Source: an uncultured Bacteroides sp. (GTDB taxonomy: Bacteria > Bacteroidota > Bacteroidia > Bacteroidales > Bacteroidaceae). From it: a stretch of DNA of 7,987 bases. This document shows, one piece after another, positions 1 to 7,400 of this stretch (position 1 is its first letter; each line of letters starts with the position of its first letter). The notes under the pieces were generated by a model. The model was not told where the DNA came from. It saw nothing but the letters and a program-made list of their open reading frames with translations, and searched no databases. The stretch covers positions 1 through 7,987 of the forward strand of contig CAJJYX010000154.1 of assembly GCA_905197435.1 (NCBI GenBank). The letters run 5' to 3'. A program made the position numbers and the translations under genes.

Positions 1-88
1 TGGGAACAGCAGTTTCCCCAAGTGGGAACGCTCGTTTCCGCAAGTGGAAACGGCAGTAACCACAAGTGGAAACACAAACGGAAAGAAG
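1..88. repeat. 22-bp tandem palindromic repeat, four copies, open at the window edge
   Basis: Four consecutive units of exactly 22 bp begin at 1, 23, 45 and 67. Each starts TGGGAAC or TGGAAAC and ends in AAG; the first two share GTTTCC-n-CAAG and differ mainly in a 4-nt core (AGCA versus GCTC), and the fourth has drifted most. Units are internally palindromic (TGGnAAC facing GTTTCC), and neighbouring units also pair: GTTTCC at 34-39 faces GGAAAC at 46-51 around the loop GCAAGT. Twenty-two is not a multiple of three and no gene covers the stretch, so this is not a protein repeat. It lies 16 bp beyond the stop of the minus-strand DUF3108 gene. No T-tract follows on either strand, so a classical terminator is not evident. 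The array may continue to the left. Confidence 0.85.
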
Positions 89-103
89 TTTCACCGGGTT
101 ACC

Positions 104-1015
104 TTACTTTCTTCCCACAATCGAGGTCATGGGATAACGGTTGCCTCTGACACTCTTGAAGAATGCCTTGGCCGAACCGAAGTTCAGATACATGTCCAGA
201 CGGATGGGGAGGTGGTTCTTGTCATCGGACACGAAGAAAGTGATGACCTCCTTCTCCTTGCCTTTCTTGTACTCAACGAAAGAGAATACCAGGCAGCGGT
301 AAATGGTGTCATTGTTTGCCTTGACTTCCTCCTTGCCGCGATAAATCAGTGTCTGTTCTTCCACCCTGCGCCCCGTGGCCATGGGGAAGAGTATCTTTTG
401 CCCTATTTTGTAGTCTTTAGGGTCGAAGGAGCGCGCCTGTGCCAGGATGCTCAACATGTCGAAGATGCAGCGGCTGTCACTGTATTCCATCTCCTGAGCC
501 TCGCGCACGGGATTATGCCAGGTGCGTTTTTGCTTTACATTCGCCACACCGTCCGTATAAGAGAACCAGGCCTCATCCACCGTATGGCGGCTCCCCTCCT
601 CCGCCGCTTTGCGGAAATAGAGCGGCTCCAGCCGGTCACTGACATAGCACGTCAGCGTATCGCGCATCTTGAAGAAGAAATCGGTCTTTTTACTGCCCAC
701 ACAAAGCAGGTTGAAGCGGAATGCCGGCTCGGAATGGTAAGTCGTGGCATTGGTAGTGAGGCTTGCCAGTCCCACCTTTTTCCAAATGAACTTCCAATTG
801 AAGTATAAATCGTACATGACATGCTCGCCCGACTGGAAAGCTTCATTCTTCGCAGCACATTGTGCACGGACGGGCTGGGTGGCCCCCAAACAAATCGCTC
901 CCACCGTCAATAGTATGAACAGCCGCTTCCTAATAACTGCGGCCCCTGCCGCTGTTGCGGCTGCTATTGCCGTTACGGTTATCTTTGTTCCTGTTTTGCT
1001 TTTTCTTGTCTTCAT
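104..1015 (-). CDS. secreted DUF3108 domain protein (start uncertain)
   Basis: The longest ATG form is 303 residues. The segment from about residue 60 (SGEHVMYDLYFNW) through VGLASLTTN, SGxxKTDFFFxMRDTL-like and LEPLYF stretches fits the DUF3108 family, predicted periplasmic or envelope beta-rich proteins without a known reaction. A classic type I signal peptide is visible: n-region IRKR at residues 28-31, hydrophobic LFILLTVGAICLG, and a likely cut after PVRA (residue 51). The 27 residues before it are Ala/Thr-rich and are encoded inside the neighbour's 3' end, an 86-nt overlap. The signal peptide would begin naturally at residue 28, but that codon is ATT (934-932), overlapping the neighbour's TAG. 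TTG at residue 36 (910-908) would cut off most of the signal. It is probably cotranscribed with the Ig-like lipoprotein gene upstream. The family call is fairly sure; the start is not. Confidence 0.8.
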   Translation of the reverse strand: MKTRKSKTGTKITVTAIAAATAAGAAVIRKRLFILLTVGAICLGATQPVRAQCAAKNEAFQSGEHVMYDLYFNWKFIWKKVGLASLTTNATTYHSEPAFRFNLLCVGSKKTDFFFKMRDTLTCYVSDRLEPLYFRKAAEEGSRHTVDEAWFSYTDGVANVKQKRTWHNPVREAQEMEYSDSRCIFDMLSILAQARSFDPKDYKIGQKILFPMATGRRVEEQTLIYRGKEEVKANNDTIYRCLVFSFVEYKKGKEKEVITFFVSDDKNHLPIRLDMYLNFGSAKAFFKSVRGNRYPMTSIVGRK

Positions 1016-2885
1016 CTGGTTTTTGTTTTTTCAGTTCGTCCGGTTTCTGCCTATCCGGAGACTTGGCCTTGACATTCCATTCCTGGGTCAAATCAAAGTT
1101 TGCCTTAAGTTCCAGAACCATCGGATAATAGTAAACCGTTTCGGGCTGGCGCTTCTCGGCATAGTTTCCCGTATCCCAAACGCCATTTCCATTCGTATCG
1201 TTTATCAGCCGCGCACCATACTTGCCCGGATTGAGGAAATAAAAATCGGCTTTCCCATCCACCACCGGCACCGTACGCAGCACTTTGTCCTGACCGTCCA
1301 GCAGTTCGACGAAAGCCAACGAATCGGCTCCATGCACATTGAAGTATATCTGCCCGTACTCTTCCTGCTGCTTGGCCTTGAATTCCCTCCTTATCTTGTC
1401 GGTGAACAATCCGTACAGTCCATGTATGGCAGCAGAATCCACCTCGAGAGCATAATTCTCACCGAATTGCCACTCTGCAAAGAGATTGTAGCGCTTCAAA
1501 TCGAGCGAGTCGCGCACAAAGTCGAACGGGATGTCCCGCCACAACGTGTCTACTTTCTGCTTCAGATGGAAAGCGGCGGTATCTATGCTTGCCACCGGTT
1601 CGGTGAACGACAGAGTGAGGTAATCATATACGTCGATTGCAGAAGGGGCATACACGTCTACAGCCAGGAATTCCATCGGTTCGGGTTCTTCCGCCTCGCC
1701 TTCTTTCTGCTTCTTCTTTTTCTTCTCACGCTCTTTCTGCGCCTTTTCCTTCGCCTCCTGCTTCTGTTTCTGTTGCTTTTCGTATGTCAGCTTTGCCAGC
1801 ACATTCAACGTATCGGTGCGAGGCACCAATTGCTTCAGGCTATCCGTATACAGATAAGTGATGCTTATTTTCAGTGAATCCTGTTTGTAGAGCAGGGAGT
1901 CCTTTATCCAGTAATGAATCGTATCGTTGCGGCCGGTGGGCTGCTCGACAACAAACTTATCCTCCTCATCAAAGTTCAGTCCTTTCAGCAAAGGCAGCGT
2001 GTCTGCCGGAGCAGTGAAATAGAGCGAGAACTTCTCCGGAGTGAGCCGTTCGGCCTTCAAAAAACGTTGCGAGAAAGTCTGTTCCTTGAAAGCGCGCAGC
2101 AGGATATCATCCGGCAGGTAGTGGGTGTATTGGCGCGTTACGATCGTGTCCACCGTCAGAGAGTCTATCCAGGTCGTATCCTGGCGCATGCGCTCCTCCA
2201 TGGAAGGGATGATAATGGAATCGTTGAACGCTATCACCTCCGTCGGTTGGGAATATGCAAAATTCTGGTCGGCATCCTGCAAAGCATAAATGCGGTACTT
2301 GCCGGAAGCCACTCCGCGGATAGAGAAGCGTCCGCGGCTGTCTGTACGTCCCACCCGTTCAAAAGGAAGTTTGGTAAACGCGGAGTCGGCCAGATTGGCA
2401 TGCAGTCCGACCAGCATTCCCTTCACCGGTTCAAGATTGGCTGCATTCAGCACCGTACCGGCCACAGCCATGGAGTCGAGCCTGTCTCCCGTGGAGAAAG
2501 AATAGAAGAAATTCTCCAACGGGTTCCCTTCATTATTATCCTGAATGGCATCGCCAAAATCAAATGTATAAGTGGTATTGGACTTCAATGTATCCTGCAG
2601 GGTGATGACCACTTTCTTTCCGTTGGACTTGATTTCGGGCTGCTGCACCTGGGGAGGGGATATTACAATCTTCTCATTCGGCTTGTCAAGCTTGATAAAT
2701 TCGTCAAACTCAATGGTAAGCTTGTTCTTATTGTGATGGAGTGCGCCGGGCGCAGGAGTGCCGGAGATAAAACGCGGAGGAGTCTCATCATAAGGTCCCC
2801 CCTCAATGCGGCCTACACTGGCACAAGAATACAGCGCGACAGCTATGGCAACACCTCCCAACAACCTGCGGAAAAGCGGTTTCAT
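930..2885 (-). CDS. Ig-like (Big_5) domain lipoprotein, 651 aa
   Basis: An envelope lipoprotein of a Bacteroidota family with an N-terminal SbsA-type Ig-like (Big_5) domain; no enzymatic role is known. From ATG 2885 the protein starts MKPLFRRLL, has a short hydrophobic stretch, and reaches a lipobox LYSC with Cys21. Residues 33-132 are the Ig-like domain (ETPPRF, IEFDEFIKLD, ITLQDTLKSNTTYTFDFG). Next comes a carboxypeptidase-regulatory-like beta module around 138-215 (VAGTVLN, GRFSIRGVASGKYRIYAL). A Lys/Glu/Gln-rich, probably helical stretch spans 367-398. A second beta region follows, with a calcium-loop-like DTNGNGVWD at 563-571, and the last 45 residues are a basic, Asn/Arg/Ser-rich low-complexity tail. 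The frame is open 18 codons further upstream, but the likely promoter box (2917-2924) lies inside that extension, and only the 2885 start puts the signal peptide at the N-terminus. The 3' end overlaps the DUF3108 gene. Confidence 0.85.
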   Translation of the reverse strand: MKPLFRRLLGGVAIAVALYSCASVGRIEGGPYDETPPRFISGTPAPGALHHNKNKLTIEFDEFIKLDKPNEKIVISPPQVQQPEIKSNGKKVVITLQDTLKSNTTYTFDFGDAIQDNNEGNPLENFFYSFSTGDRLDSMAVAGTVLNAANLEPVKGMLVGLHANLADSAFTKLPFERVGRTDSRGRFSIRGVASGKYRIYALQDADQNFAYSQPTEVIAFNDSIIIPSMEERMRQDTTWIDSLTVDTIVTRQYTHYLPDDILLRAFKEQTFSQRFLKAERLTPEKFSLYFTAPADTLPLLKGLNFDEEDKFVVEQPTGRNDTIHYWIKDSLLYKQDSLKISITYLYTDSLKQLVPRTDTLNVLAKLTYEKQQKQKQEAKEKAQKEREKKKKKQKEGEAEEPEPMEFLAVDVYAPSAIDVYDYLTLSFTEPVASIDTAAFHLKQKVDTLWRDIPFDFVRDSLDLKRYNLFAEWQFGENYALEVDSAAIHGLYGLFTDKIRREFKAKQQEEYGQIYFNVHGADSLAFVELLDGQDKVLRTVPVVDGKADFYFLNPGKYGARLINDTNGNGVWDTGNYAEKRQPETVYYYPMVLELKANFDLTQEWNVKAKSPDRQKPDELKKQKPDEDKKKQNRNKDNRNGNSSRNSGRGRSY

Positions 2886-2916
2886 TTCAGTATAGCGTTT
2901 ACATTCTAACATGTTG

Positions 2917-2924
2917 CAAAAATA
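2917..2924 (-). promoter_or_regulatory. predicted Bacteroides -7 box for the minus-strand pair
   Basis: Read on the minus strand this is TATTTTTG, an exact match to the Bacteroides sigma-ABfr -7 consensus TAnnTTTG. No good TTTG -33 element stands about 20 nt upstream; a TTGACA at 2939-2934 is too close. Transcription would start near 2910, leaving a leader of about 25 nt before the ATG at 2885. Prediction from the motif only. Confidence 0.5.
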
Positions 2925-2970
2925 AAGGTTATCTGTCAATTTGCGGTATGCTTTACAGTATTTTAATCAA

Positions 2971-2983
2971 AAAAGGCCCTTTT
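2971..2983. promoter_or_regulatory. small perfect palindrome in the divergent spacer, possible operator
   Basis: AAAAGG-C-CCTTTT is a perfect inverted repeat with a single central base. It sits between the two predicted -7 boxes, 46 bp from the minus box and 68 bp from the plus box. This could be a regulator site for the divergent units, but AT-rich palindromes of this size also arise by chance. No regulator gene is in view. Confidence 0.25.
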
Positions 2984-3023
2984 GCTCTTATCCATATACG
3001 AAACATAGTTAAAAAAGGAAGTG

Positions 3024-3059
3024 TTTCACACCTTATATACTAAGAAAAGGATAATTTTG
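3024..3059 (+). promoter_or_regulatory. predicted promoter of the RND efflux operon
   Basis: TAATTTTG at 3052-3059 matches the Bacteroides -7 consensus TAnnTTTG exactly. The nearest -33-like element is TTTC at 3024-3027, with a 24-nt spacer, longer than the usual 19-21, so the upstream element is weak or misassigned. Transcription would start around 3065, giving a leader of about 120 nt before the adaptor ATG at 3189. It is the only exact -7 match I noticed in the plus orientation in this spacer. Confidence 0.5.
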
Positions 3060-3064
3060 CAGAC

Positions 3065-3092
3065 GGAAACTGAATAGGAGTATCCAGTTTTT
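3065..3092 (+). promoter_or_regulatory. 5'-leader stem-loop with T-run, role unknown
   Basis: AAACTG (3067-3072) pairs perfectly with CAGTTT (3085-3090). Inside, after one mismatch, ATA pairs with TAT around a GGAG loop, and G.U pairs can extend the base to 3065 and 3092. Six Ts occupy 3088-3093. With a transcription start near 3065, the hairpin would form the very 5' end of the operon mRNA. It could protect the 5' end or act as a weak attenuator; the stem is too AT-rich and the T-run too involved in pairing for a confident terminator call. Confidence 0.4.
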
Positions 3093-3188
3093 TCTCCATC
3101 TTATCTCTAAAGAATGAATTACACACAAAAACGCTTTCAAGAATCAAGAAAGAAAAATATAAAATTATACAGAGAACCAAAAAAGAGT

Positions 3189-4364
3189 ATGAAGAGTAGA
3201 TTAGTATTATTGGCATGTTGCCTGGCACTGCTCAGCAGTTGCGGACAAGGCGACAAAGGAACGGGCAAAGCCCCTGAATTTGCAGTGATTGAGGCACAGA
3301 CCACCACTGCCAACCTGACAAACAGCTATCCCGCCACCATCAAGGGTAAACAAGATGTAGAAATCCGTCCGATGGTAAGCGGTTTCATCACAAAGCTACA
3401 CGTAGACGAAGGTGCGACAGTGCGCAAGGGACAAGTATTGTTCAGCATCGACCCCGTACAGTATCAGGCAGCCGTAAATTCGGCCAAAGCTGCCGTTGAA
3501 ACAGCCAAAGCTGCCGTAAGCACGCAAGAACTTACTGTAAACAACAAACGCGAACTGAACAAGAAGAACATCATCAGTGATTATGACTTGCAAATGGCCG
3601 AGAATCAACTGGCACAGACAAAAGCACAACTGGCACAAGCCAATGCCCAATTGGTCAATGCCAAGAATAACTTGTCATATACCAGCGTGACCAGTCCCAG
3701 TGACGGCATAGTAGGCAGCATCCCCTACCGTGTGGGTAGCCTGGTAAGCCCCTCCGTGGAGAAGCCGCTGACTACCGTTGCCGACATCTCCGAAATGTAC
3801 GCCTACTTCTCCATGACCGAAAGACAACTGCTGTCACAGATCCGCGAAGGCGGCAGTATCAAGGAAATCTTAGAAAAGATGCCTGATGTACAATTGCAGC
3901 TCATCGACGGAACCATGTATGCCGACAGCGGCCGCGTAGAGACAATCAGCGGAGTCATTGACCAGACCACCGGTTCAGTGACCATGCGTGCTCTCTTCCC
4001 CAACAAGCACAATGTACTGCGCAGTGGAAGCACCGGCAACGTGGTATTCCCCAACCCGATGGAAAATGTCATCATGATACCCCAGTCTGCCACAACGGAA
4101 ATCCAGGACAAGAAGTTCGTATTCGTCCTGCAACCGGACAACACGCTGAAAAACACCGAAATCAAAGTGTTCAGCCTGAACGACGGCAAGTATTATTACG
4201 TGACAGACGGTCTGAAGGCAGGCGAGAAAATCGTCATCGAAGGTGTACAGAACCTGAAAGACGGACAGAGCATCACGCCCATCACCCCTGCCGAGAAAGA
4301 AGCGGAATACCAGAAAGCTCTGAAAGACCAGAAAGAAGGCAATATTCAAACAGCGTTCAATTAA
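3189..4364 (+). CDS. RND efflux periplasmic adaptor lipoprotein (AcrA/MexA-like), 391 aa
   Basis: Membrane-fusion protein linking the inner-membrane RND pump to an outer-membrane channel. Starting at ATG 3189, which puts the signal at the N-terminus (MKSRLVLLACCLALLSSC, lipobox LSSC, Cys18), it is about the usual length for the family. The domains follow the AcrA order: first lipoyl half about 52-88 (RPMVSGFITKLHVDEGATV, KGQVLFSIDP), alpha-helical hairpin about 90-162 made of clear heptads (AKAAVET, AKAAVST, then QLAQTKA, QLAQANA, QLVNAKN), second lipoyl half about 163-185 (SPSDGIVGSIPYRVGSLV), beta-barrel about 195-285, and a membrane-proximal domain to about 365. At the hairpin tip, L123 and S130 match the Leu and Ser of the AcrA channel-docking motif (R-x3-L-x6-S), while its Arg position is Asn119 followed by Lys-Arg. 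A start at 3114 is open but adds a charged tail ahead of the signal. The upstream run AAAAAAGAG is a modest A-rich ribosome site. First gene of the operon; the pump follows after 90 bp. Confidence 0.95.
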   Translation: MKSRLVLLACCLALLSSCGQGDKGTGKAPEFAVIEAQTTTANLTNSYPATIKGKQDVEIRPMVSGFITKLHVDEGATVRKGQVLFSIDPVQYQAAVNSAKAAVETAKAAVSTQELTVNNKRELNKKNIISDYDLQMAENQLAQTKAQLAQANAQLVNAKNNLSYTSVTSPSDGIVGSIPYRVGSLVSPSVEKPLTTVADISEMYAYFSMTERQLLSQIREGGSIKEILEKMPDVQLQLIDGTMYADSGRVETISGVIDQTTGSVTMRALFPNKHNVLRSGSTGNVVFPNPMENVIMIPQSATTEIQDKKFVFVLQPDNTLKNTEIKVFSLNDGKYYYVTDGLKAGEKIVIEGVQNLKDGQSITPITPAEKEAEYQKALKDQKEGNIQTAFN

Positions 4365-4372
4365 CGTTTAAC

Positions 4373-4437
4373 GGTTAGTGATTAGTGATAAGCGGCTGCG
4401 CCATTATATCACAAGAGCCTATCACTAATCACTAACC
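4373..4437. repeat. long perfect palindrome made of a duplicated 7-nt word, adaptor-pump gap
   Basis: The arm GGTTAGTGATTAGTGATA (4373-4390) and its exact reverse complement (4420-4437) form an 18-bp perfect stem. After a 3-nt bulge, GGCT (4394-4397) pairs with AGCC (4416-4419) to extend it. Each arm holds two tandem copies of the heptamer TTAGTGA or its complement. The structure fills most of the 90-bp gap inside the operon. No T-tract follows, so it looks unlike a Rho-independent terminator. It could tune mRNA stability or the adaptor:pump ratio, or be a dispersed intergenic repeat. Confidence 0.85.
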
Positions 4438-4454
4438 CCTAATCACTAAATAAC
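4420..4454 (+). repeat. in-phase heptamer ladder up to the pump start codon
   Basis: From 4420 the sequence reads as consecutive 7-nt blocks: TATCACT, AATCACT, AACCCCT, AATCACT, AAATAAC, then ATG at 4455. The third exact copy of AATCACT (4441-4447) can replace the second in pairing with the left arm of the palindrome: 4375-4385 complements 4439-4449 as well as 4425-4435. No purine-rich ribosome site is present before this ATG, so initiation probably relies on an unstructured A/T-rich leader, which the slipped pairing would cover. Confidence 0.6.
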
Positions 4455-7400
4455 ATGAAATTAGATAGATTTATTAACCGTCCGGTACTATCAACGGTAA
4501 TCTCCATCCTGATAGTAATCTTGGGACTTATCGGTCTGGTAACACTGCCTGTCACCCAATACCCGGACATTGCACCTCCTACCGTTTCGGTACGCGCCAC
4601 CTATCAGGGCGCCAATGCACAAACGGTACTGAACTCTGTCATCGCACCGTTGGAAGACCAAATCAACGGTGTGGAGAACATGATGTACATGACCTCAAAT
4701 GCCGCAAACAACGGTTCCGCAGATATATCCATTTACTTTAAGCAAGGAACCGACCCCGATATGGCTGCGGTAAACGTGCAGAACCGTGTATCCATGGCAC
4801 AAGGTTTGTTGCCGGCGGAAGTTACCAAAGTAGGTGTAACCACGCAGAAACGGCAAACCTCCATGTTGATGGTATTCTCCATCTACGATGAGAACGACCA
4901 GTACAACATCGAATTCTTGGAGAACTATGCCAACATCAACCTTATTCCGGAAGTGAAACGTGTAAACGGTGTGGGTGATGCTACCGTGCTCGGTATGGAC
5001 TACTCCATGCGTATCTGGCTGAAACCGGACATTATGGCTCAATACAAGTTGATTCCCAACGACATTGCCGGTGTCCTGGCCGAACAGAACATCGAGGCGG
5101 CTCCCGGTCAATTCGGTGAACGCGGCAACCAGAGCTTCCAATACACCATCCGCTACAAAGGGCGCTTGCAGCAACCCGAAGAGTTTGAGAATATCATTGT
5201 CAAAGCTCTTGAGAACGGTGAGGTGCTTCGCCTGAAAGACATTGCGGACATAGAGCTGGGACGTCTGTCCTATAACTTCAACAATACGGTAAACGGTCAT
5301 AAGGCAGTATCCTGTATCGTCTACCAGATGGCGGGAACCAACGCGACCCAAACCATCAGCGACTTGGAGCATGTGCTCAGCAAAGCATCCGAGACACTGC
5401 CCTCCGGTCTGAAAATCAACATTGCACAAAGCGCCAATGACTTCCTGTTCGCTTCTATCCATGAAGTTGTCAAGACATTGATTGAGGCATTTATCCTTGT
5501 GTTCATCGTGGTGTATATCTTCTTGCAGGATATGCGGTCCACCCTGATTCCTGCCATTGCCATCCCGGTAGCTTTGATTGCTACTTTCTTCGTGTTGAAG
5601 CTGATCGGATTCAGTATCAACCTGCTGACCCTTTCGGCCATGGTGCTTGCCATTGCGATTGTGGTCGATGATGCCATAGTCGTCGTCGAGGGGGTTCATG
5701 CCAAGCTGGACCAAGGATACAAGTCGGCACGAACAGCATCCATCGATGCCATGAGCGAACTGGGCGGTGCCATCCTCTCCATCACATTGGTAATGATGTC
5801 CGTGTTTGTACCGGTAAGTTTTATGGGCGGTACTGCGGGTACGTTCTACCGCCAGTTCGGTCTTACAATGGCTATCGCCATCGGTTTCTCCGCACTGAAC
5901 GCTTTGACATTGAGTCCGGCTCTGTGTGCCATCTTCCTAAAACCGCACAACAGTGACGCCACCATGAAAGAGCGGATGGGTGTTGCAGCCAAGGAAGCCC
6001 GCAAAATCATGGTCACCCGTTATACAACCTCTATCGGCCGGATGATGCGTCCCGGTCTGACGCTGCTCTTTACCGCAATTGCCATCCTTGGCATGATTTT
6101 CGGTTTGTTCAGCTTTGAAAGCCATCCTGTGCTTTGCCTGGTTATGATTGTAATCAGTGTATTGGCATTGGCAGGTATGACCACCGATAAGTTCAAGCAC
6201 TCTTTCAATGCTTCCTACGACTCCATTTTGGAGAAATACAAGAAACAAGTGCTTCGCTTCATCCAAAAGAAATGGCTGTCGGGCGGTATTGTCGCAGGCG
6301 CCATTGTTTTGCTGATAGTCTTCATGAACATCACGCCGACAGGTATGGTGCCCAATGAAGATACCGGTACCATCATGGGTGTAGTGACTCTTCCTCCGGG
6401 CACCTCGCAAGAACGCGCCATGGAAGTGCTGAACCGCGTGGACAGCCTTGTCGCAGCCGACCCGGCAGTAGAATCCCGTACCGTGATCTCAGGTTTCAGC
6501 TTCATCGGAGGCCAGGGACCTTCCTACGGTTCGCTCATCATCAAGCTGAAGAACTGGGAAGAACGTTCCACCATGCAGAATTCAACGGTTGTCTATGCCA
6601 CACTCTTTATGCGTGCACAGAAAATCATCAAGGAAGCGCAGGTACTGTTCTTTGCTCCTCCTATGATTCCGGGTTATTCGGCATCCAGCGACATCGAGCT
6701 GAACATGCAGGATAAAACCGGCGGTGACCTGAACCACTTCTTCGACGTAGTAAAAGATTACAATGCCGCACTGGAAGCACGTCCGGAAATTAACTCCGCA
6801 AAGACGAGCTTCAACCCGAACTTCCCGCAGTACATGCTGGACATCGACGCCGCAGCTTGTAAGAAGGCAGGCATCAGTCCAAGCGACATCCTCAGCACTA
6901 TGCAGGGATACTTCGGCGGTCTGTATGCTTCTAACTTCAACAGTTTCGGTAAGATGTACCGTGTTATGGTTCAGGCAGAGCCGGAAGCAACCAAGAATCT
7001 GGAATCATTATCCAGTATCAAGGTGCGCAACGGCAATGAAATGGCCCCGATTACTCAGTTCGTTTCCATCAAAAAGGTATATGGACCTGACATTATCAGT
7101 CGTTTCAACCTGTATACCTCTATGAAAGTAATGGTTGCTCCTGCTTCCGGATATACTTCTGGTCAGGCACTGGCTGCTATCGCCGAGGTTGCCAAAGAGA
7201 CCCTGCCTGCCGGTTTCGCTTACGAATTGGGAGGTATGGCACGTGAAGAGGCTGAAACCAGCGGAAGCACCACGGGATTGATCTTCGTTCTCTGCTTCGT
7301 ATTCGTTTACCTGTTGCTGAGTGCACAGTATGAAAGTTACATCCTGCCGCTTGCCGTACTGTTGTCTATTCCGTTCGGTCTGTTAGGTAGCTTCCTGTTC

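Noticed and set aside
1..88. CRISPR array
   Set aside because: The period is only 22 bp, with a 4-nt variable core and no room for spacers; no cas gene is in the window.
744..1877. Long plus-strand open frame (377 codons) opposite the lipoprotein gene
   Set aside because: Its product is rich in Leu/Phe runs that mirror the Lys/Glu-rich region on the other strand; it has no domain I recognise, and the minus-strand gene has a signal peptide and domains.
1914..2909. Second long plus-strand open frame (331 codons) opposite the lipoprotein gene
   Set aside because: No recognisable domain or signal peptide; it is an antisense shadow of a well-supported lipoprotein.
2934..2939. TTGACA on the minus strand as a sigma70-like -35 box
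   Set aside because: Only 9 nt separate it from the -7 box, too short for either the sigma70 or the Bacteroides spacing.
3040..3228. Minus-strand 62-codon hydrophobic open frame in the divergent spacer
   Set aside because: It overlaps the efflux promoter, leader and adaptor signal-peptide codons, and has no promoter or ribosome site of its own that I can see; its hydrophobicity comes from A/T-rich antisense.
4365..4454. Rho-independent terminator between adaptor and pump
   Set aside because: The stem is long but AT-rich and no T-tract follows on either strand; the genes belong to one efflux complex.
4695..5714. Minus-strand open frame of 339 codons inside the pump gene
   Set aside because: His/Gln/Gly-rich product without family features, antisense to conserved pump sequence.
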